Source: Flavobacteriales bacterium
GTDB lineage: Bacteria; Bacteroidota; Bacteroidia; Flavobacteriales_D; Sanyastnellaceae
DNA length: 64,000 bases
Assembly: GCA_022447625.1 (NCBI GenBank)
Contig: JAKVAX010000010.1
Span: forward strand, 47,563-111,562
Direction: 5' to 3'
In this document: one piece after another, positions 60,221 to 64,000 of the stretch
How the letters are laid out: every line of letters begins with the position of its first letter
How positions within the stretch are numbered: position 1 is the stretch's first letter
Notes under the pieces: model-generated
The model's input: the letters and a program-made list of their open reading frames with translations, nothing else
The model's database searches: none
Told to the model about the DNA's origin: nothing
Position numbers and translations under genes: made by a program

Positions 60221-60997
60221 TCAGTCTTCGAGCTGACCGAGTACTTGCTCCCAGAAACTATCAACCCATAGTCCATATTGGTATCCAGAAGGGTGCAGGC
60301 CATCATTGGCTACTAATCCTTCGACGTCTGGCCATTGCTGAGAGATAGGAGTGATGTTATACCACGCAATGTTATAGCTCTCTGTAATACTCTGGCATGA
60401 GGCATTGAACTGTGCAAGGTCTTCTGAGATGCTTTCTTGATTGCTAACGCCGAAATCGGTATAGCCGTAATCAGGAATCGAAACCACAAATACACGATCA
60501 GGGCTTCCCGCGATATTGATTGCGCGTTCCAATAGGTCCGTGTATTGTTCCTCGTACTGAGCCAGGGGGAGACCTTGATACTGATTGTTCACTCCGATCA
60601 ACAGGCTCACGAGATCATAGCTCATAGAGTCTACGTTCGCTTCTTCCATGGCATTGGAGAGGTTCGCGGTGGTCCAACCCGTGGTAGCCACAATGTCTGG
60701 GTATTCGACCTGGTAGGTGGCTTGTTCAGCATTGAGGCGTTCCTGAGGCTGGACTGGCCAGCGTTCCGCGCTAGCGACACTCTCACCGATAGTGTAAGAA
60801 TCACCTAAAGCGAGATAAGAGATCGAGGTAGGAGCTTGTCCAATCAGTCCTTCTTGATCGGTCAGGGCGTGCGGAATCGTTGAATCTGCCGGGATCACAC
60901 CAGCGCGTTCAGAGATTTCAGGCTCTACTGCGGTAGGCTGACAAGCGGCTAAAACAGTGAGAATGATGGTAGAAGCAATCAGGAACATGTGTTTCAT
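60221..60997 (-). CDS. SGNH/GDSL esterase lipoprotein
   Basis: Start at ATG 60997 (MKHMFLIASTIILTVLAAC; lipid Cys 19; 258 aa); a frame to 61078 only adds residues before the signal. SGNH blocks are all present: ISYLALGDSYTIGE (Ser nucleophile), SLLIGVNNQYQGL, and the C-terminal VANDGLHPSGYQY (Asp/His). It should hydrolyse an ester in the envelope or outside. Not part of an obvious operon; it shares no close similarity with the SGNH proteins of the O-acetylation operon. Confidence 0.9.
   Translation of the reverse strand: MKHMFLIASTIILTVLAACQPTAVEPEISERAGVIPADSTIPHALTDQEGLIGQAPTSISYLALGDSYTIGESVASAERWPVQPQERLNAEQATYQVEYPDIVATTGWTTANLSNAMEEANVDSMSYDLVSLLIGVNNQYQGLPLAQYEEQYTDLLERAINIAGSPDRVFVVSIPDYGYTDFGVSNQESISEDLAQFNASCQSITESYNIAWYNITPISQQWPDVEGLVANDGLHPSGYQYGLWVDSFWEQVLGQLED
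60764..60777 (-). repeat. 14-bp dispersed motif, exact copy
   Basis: On the minus strand TCGCTAGCGCGGAA, inside the esterase gene, read as Val-Ala-Ser-Ala-Glu. Confidence 0.8.
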
Positions 60998-61277
60998 GGT
61001 AAAAGGAACAGTGCAAGGTAAGAATGGTTCGAAAACCGAATGCTCGCGATTTTGAACCAGATACTCATTTATATGCACCTAATGCATATTCCGGGAACAT
61101 TCATGCATTTAGTCGTCTCATATTTGTTGTGTAGCCCCACGACAGAGGAGGAGATTTCAGACGAAATGCTTTGCATAAATGAAGGTATTTCAATAGCTTA
61201 GAGGAGACAGTGGTTGGGGCGCCTAACGAAACTTTTTTGTCCCGAAACCAGTAAACTGTTAACAAAAACCTCATCCA

Positions 61278-62258
61278 ATGAAAAGACTAATCACTCTAAT
61301 GGCCGCTGTAGTTGCTGCGTTCACTATGAATGCAAGCGATGTTCAGCTCGTTGTAGAAAAAGTTGACAACGGTGGTGCCGTTCCAGGATACACATACCGT
61401 GTTTATGCACAACTACCAAGTGTACAGCACTCGCTGCACGCGGTATTCGCAGATGACCAAGACAACCTGAGCGTTGAAACAACAGGGTCATTCTACCAGA
61501 ATCAATACGGAAATTATTCAACGATCGATATCAACCCAGGAATCATCCAGGCTGACCCAGCGTTGGCTTACGATAGCTGGATCACTATTGGTGCTGAAAA
61601 CAACCAGAACAACAACCTCTGGGCTATTGGAGTAGAGTACGATGCCTTCCTTCAAGGAGGATCATTGACAATCGACGATGGTGCGTGGTTCGTAGTTCCT
61701 ACGGATGTGCGCGCTATGCCTGATTCAAAGAACTTGATCCTATTGATGCAATTGACTACCGACGGAACAGCGACAGGTGCGCTGAACTTCCAGGGGTGGG
61801 ATGATGACGGAGGTGTATGGCAAGCACGCCAGGTGACCTTCTCTACAGATAACGCACAAATTTTTGGATGTACGGATCAAGGAGCATTGAACTTCAACAA
61901 CGAAGCTGAGTTTGATAACGGAACATGTGAATACGCTGAGGAGTCTTCTAACGATACTCCAATGAACAGCCTAACAGCTGCTACAGACGAAGCGGTAATC
62001 ACTGTATTCCCTAACCCAGTATTCGAAGGGCAGTTCAACCTTCAGTTCTCTGAGCGTCTTGACCTGTCTAAAGACAACATGATCGTAGACATCTTCTCAA
62101 TGAACGGACAAAAAGTTCTTTCACAGGAGATTTCAAACGGAGCTGTGATCGGTGGCAACCGTGTGATCGTGAATCACGAACTCGCTACTGGGACATACAC
62201 AGTAAACATCACCATTGGAGAGTACAACGAAGCTGTTCAGGTAATCGTTCAGCGATAA
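61278..62258 (+). CDS. T9SS type A sorting domain protein
   Basis: A 326-aa secreted protein: signal peptide (LITLMAAVVAAFTMNAS), an N-terminal beta-rich region without a name I know, the GCTDQGALNFNNEAEFDNGT motif (GCTDxxAxNxNxxAxxDxGxC, frequent before Bacteroidota sorting domains), then the type A CTD (VITVFPNPVFEGQFNLQFSE, DIFSMNGQKVLSQEISNG, ELATGTYTVNITIGEYNEAV). It has a strong terminator. Secreted or surface-held; function unknown. Confidence 0.88.
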   Translation: MKRLITLMAAVVAAFTMNASDVQLVVEKVDNGGAVPGYTYRVYAQLPSVQHSLHAVFADDQDNLSVETTGSFYQNQYGNYSTIDINPGIIQADPALAYDSWITIGAENNQNNNLWAIGVEYDAFLQGGSLTIDDGAWFVVPTDVRAMPDSKNLILLMQLTTDGTATGALNFQGWDDDGGVWQARQVTFSTDNAQIFGCTDQGALNFNNEAEFDNGTCEYAEESSNDTPMNSLTAATDEAVITVFPNPVFEGQFNLQFSERLDLSKDNMIVDIFSMNGQKVLSQEISNGAVIGGNRVIVNHELATGTYTVNITIGEYNEAVQVIVQR

Positions 62259-62277
62259 GATAATTTACCTAAGCATG

Positions 62278-62311
62278 AAAAAGCGTCGGTAGTGCCGGCG
62301 CTTTTTTTTTT
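62278..62311 (+). terminator. terminator of the T9SS substrate gene
   Basis: AAGCGTCGG and CCGGCGCTT form a stem (one mismatch) around TAGTG, followed by ten T. Confidence 0.85.
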
Positions 62312-62312
62312 C

Positions 62313-62568
62313 TGAAGACTACGTCTTCAATCGATAAACTATAATCGATAATCTATAACGTTTAGCTTCTGGGAATCGATGATGGCTTCACGGGTGCTTG
62401 TTGGTGGGAGGAATGGACGCCATTAGGCGTCCCTACATTAATTCCGTGGGGGGATAGAGGCGCCTCCGGCGCCAGAATGTAAAGGCAACCAAGCGCAAAA
62501 GTTCCCTAGACCCTAGACCCTTGTCTCTAGTCTAAGGTGCCATTTCGCCTTTTAGCCTTTTAAGCCCT
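62313..62568. repeat. cluster of palindromes and 7-nt-period repeats
   Basis: Contains TGAAGAC-TAC-GTCTTCA (62313-62329); AATCGAT AAACTAT AATCGAT AATCTAT in steps of seven (62329-62356), the inverse of 52155-52177; GGACGCC-AT-TAGGCGTCC near 62434; GGCGCCTCCGGCGCC near 62460; and CCCTAGA CCCTAGA CCCTTGT CTCTAGT (62504-62531), then TTTCGCC TTTTAGC CTTTTAA (62543-62563) reaching the stop of the phosphatase gene. No gene is seen in this 309-bp gap. Confidence 0.75.
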
Positions 62569-63869
62569 TACTCATCGAAGGACAATTCCTTTTCCCAAAT
62601 CAACTCCCCATCACCATCATACACCTTAATCGTGCACACGCGCTCTCTGAACTTCCCAGAGAATTCGAGCATAGCGAAGTTGTGTTCACCAACGACCGTT
62701 CCTTCAACGCGGTTGTTGTTGGGCTCGTCGGTGTGGTCATAGGCGCGAGATGTGAGGGGAGAAGCGGTTAGATCATAAACGACATTCCCTTCAGGTAGTG
62801 TCACCTTGGATAGTTCAGTGTGGTGACGATCGCCGGTGAGGAAGATGACATTGCGGATACCTTCCGCGTCGAGTCGACGTAGCACTTCGTCGCGTTCTTT
62901 CTGGTATTGTGCGTGGTTCTCGTAGATCGCAGCATCGCTGAGGAATTGCCCACCGGTAGCGATAACTTTGAAGGAAGCCTTCGAGAATTTCAGTGATTCA
63001 ATCAACCAGTCTACTTGCTCCTTACCCCAGATTTGATGTTCTGCAGTCTCTAACTTGTAGTTGGAGCGGTGGTAACGATTGTCTAAGAGGAAGAACTCAA
63101 CATCATTAAAGGCGAAAGAAGTCGTGATTCCTGGATGTCCGGGAATACCGAAGCTTGGGTTGCCCCAGAAGAGTTCAAATGCTTCGAGCGTCCAATCTTT
63201 GTGGACGTACGAGCGATCTGAGTCATTCGGGCCAAAGTCGTGATCATCCCAAATAGCGTAGTTCGGACAAACACTCAAGATTTTCTGCATCTCTGGAATT
63301 CCGCGGGTATGCGTATAACGATGTGCTATACCTGAACGACTACCATAATCCACTTCACGCAGGTAGATGTTGTCTCCTAACCAAAGCATCATATCTGGTT
63401 CCATGCCGGCAATTTGATCAAAGATCCCATAACCTCCACCATAAGACTTTCCAGGACGATCATACTCCGGCTCATTGATGTAAGCACATGACCCTGTCGC
63501 AACCGTAAACGCTGGAGGATCCGTGCGGTAATGCCACAAAGACTGGGTGGTGAATTCATATCCTTCCTTACGGTTCTTTTGTCCGTCAACCGTAACGATG
63601 TAACGGTAGGTCGTCCCCGGCTCCAATCCGCTCAAAATGAACTTCCCCGTAAAGAAGGTAGGAGAGGAGGTCGTCATCGGAATGGTCTCCACTTGCGTTG
63701 GATCATCCTTCGGGTGGTATTGCAACACGACTTTTGCGGAGGTCTCCGTCTGCACCCAAACACAAGCTTCACGAAGGTCAACGTAACCTAGCATCGGCCC
63801 AGAAGCAAGCTGAGCCAACAAAGAAGAATAAAACGCCAACAAAATGGCAAGGAGGATCATTCGTTTCAT
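62568..63869 (-). CDS. PhoD-like alkaline phosphatase family protein
   Basis: Start at ATG 63869 (MKRMILLAILLAFYSSLLAQ; 433 aa), giving a proper signal peptide; the longer frame to 63971 places 34 residues before it. The N-terminal Ig-like domain (LASGPMLGYVDLREACVWVQ) is followed by a PhoD metallophosphatase domain with metal-site motifs LWLGDNIYLREVD, AIWDDHDFGPNDSDRS, and VIFLTGDRHHTELS. PhoD enzymes hydrolyse phosphodiesters and monoesters outside the cell, using Ca/Fe. A single gene between repeat arrays; a TATCTTGC box four nucleotides before the ATG is a weak promoter candidate. Confidence 0.9.
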   Translation of the reverse strand: MKRMILLAILLAFYSSLLAQLASGPMLGYVDLREACVWVQTETSAKVVLQYHPKDDPTQVETIPMTTSSPTFFTGKFILSGLEPGTTYRYIVTVDGQKNRKEGYEFTTQSLWHYRTDPPAFTVATGSCAYINEPEYDRPGKSYGGGYGIFDQIAGMEPDMMLWLGDNIYLREVDYGSRSGIAHRYTHTRGIPEMQKILSVCPNYAIWDDHDFGPNDSDRSYVHKDWTLEAFELFWGNPSFGIPGHPGITTSFAFNDVEFFLLDNRYHRSNYKLETAEHQIWGKEQVDWLIESLKFSKASFKVIATGGQFLSDAAIYENHAQYQKERDEVLRRLDAEGIRNVIFLTGDRHHTELSKVTLPEGNVVYDLTASPLTSRAYDHTDEPNNNRVEGTVVGEHNFAMLEFSGKFRERVCTIKVYDGDGELIWEKELSFDE

Positions 63870-63892
63870 AGGCGCAAGATAGGTGGGGATGT

Positions 63893-63921
63893 TGAAGGGC
63901 GAAAGGGCGAAAAGGCTAAAT
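63893..63921. repeat. 7-nt-period repeat upstream of the phosphatase gene
   Basis: Reads GAAGGGC GAAAGGG CGAAAAG GCTAAAT, roughly the inverse of the array at 62543-62563, so the phosphatase gene is bracketed by facing arrays. Confidence 0.6.
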
Positions 63922-64000
63922 GTTAGTCCCATCCTGAAATAGGTTGACATCAAAACCAAACACAATGTCACAAACCTATTCAGTCCGCCAGCGCTTCAGT

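Noticed and set aside
1..64000. Search for tRNA, rRNA, riboswitch, phage or transposase genes
   Set aside because: No cloverleaf, conserved riboswitch core, integrase or transposase motif was recognised by eye.

Overview
The window reads as a chromosome segment of a Bacteroidota bacterium, probably a marine member of the Flavobacteriales. The evidence is seen directly: a PorP/SprF protein paired with a gliding-motility-type C-terminal domain protein, two proteins with type A type IX secretion (T9SS) sorting tails, a CarboxypepD_reg/TonB receptor, DUF2490, DUF4625 and LytTR families, and promoters of the Bacteroidota type (TTG, about 21 nt, TAnnTTTG). No rRNA, tRNA, CRISPR array, transposase or phage gene was seen. 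Almost everything is ordinary chromosomal gene content. The unusual signals lie in the DNA between and across genes.

Layout. 1-6.8 kb: a partial GT87 glycosyltransferase, msrA coupled to a TGA-interrupted small gene, a SulP transporter, a small exported protein, and the lemA-TPM-TPM-terB/dnaJ operon. 6.9-14.5 kb: htpG, tamB, tsaD. 14.7-21.3 kb: an AHSA1 protein, an SF2 helicase divergent from a TAG-interrupted ung, and a putative metal-uptake trio (His-rich protein, TonB receptor, DUF4625 lipoprotein). 21.3-25.3 kb: an FbpABC-type iron ABC transporter with a trailing TPR gene. 25.4-33 kb: a WD40 protein, DUF2490, hisS, meaB, lipoproteins and a TAG-interrupted DUF6265 gene. 32-36.8 kb: the PorP/SprF plus 1252-aa secreted protein pair. 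36.9-39.5 kb: a PadR-PspC operon with two palindromic operators, then two very small genes. 39.5-45.5 kb: an O-acetylation operon (LysM protein, two SGNH proteins, MBOAT). 45.6-48.7 kb: a hybrid histidine kinase and a LytTR regulator. 48.8-51.5 kb: two tandem copies of a module made of a small basic membrane protein and a zinc-ribbon methyltransferase. 52.5-62.3 kb: a 2357-aa cysteine-repeat adhesin-like T9SS substrate, a barrel-like protein, an SGNH esterase and a second T9SS substrate. 62.6-63.9 kb: a PhoD-like phosphatase.

Three signals are not explained by the gene list. First, a 14-bp word, TCGCTANCGCGGAA, occurs about 14 times, always inside genes, on both strands and in three reading frames, so it is selected or inserted as DNA and not as protein. 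Second, many gaps between genes hold degenerate tandem repeats with a strict 7-nt period, usually as facing inverted arrays, with a different 7-nt word at each site. Third, four otherwise intact small genes (the gene before msrA, ung, a DUF6265 gene, a tiny lipoprotein) each carry one in-frame stop codon. In addition, several genes have the -7 promoter box only 4-5 nt before the start codon, which suggests leaderless mRNAs.
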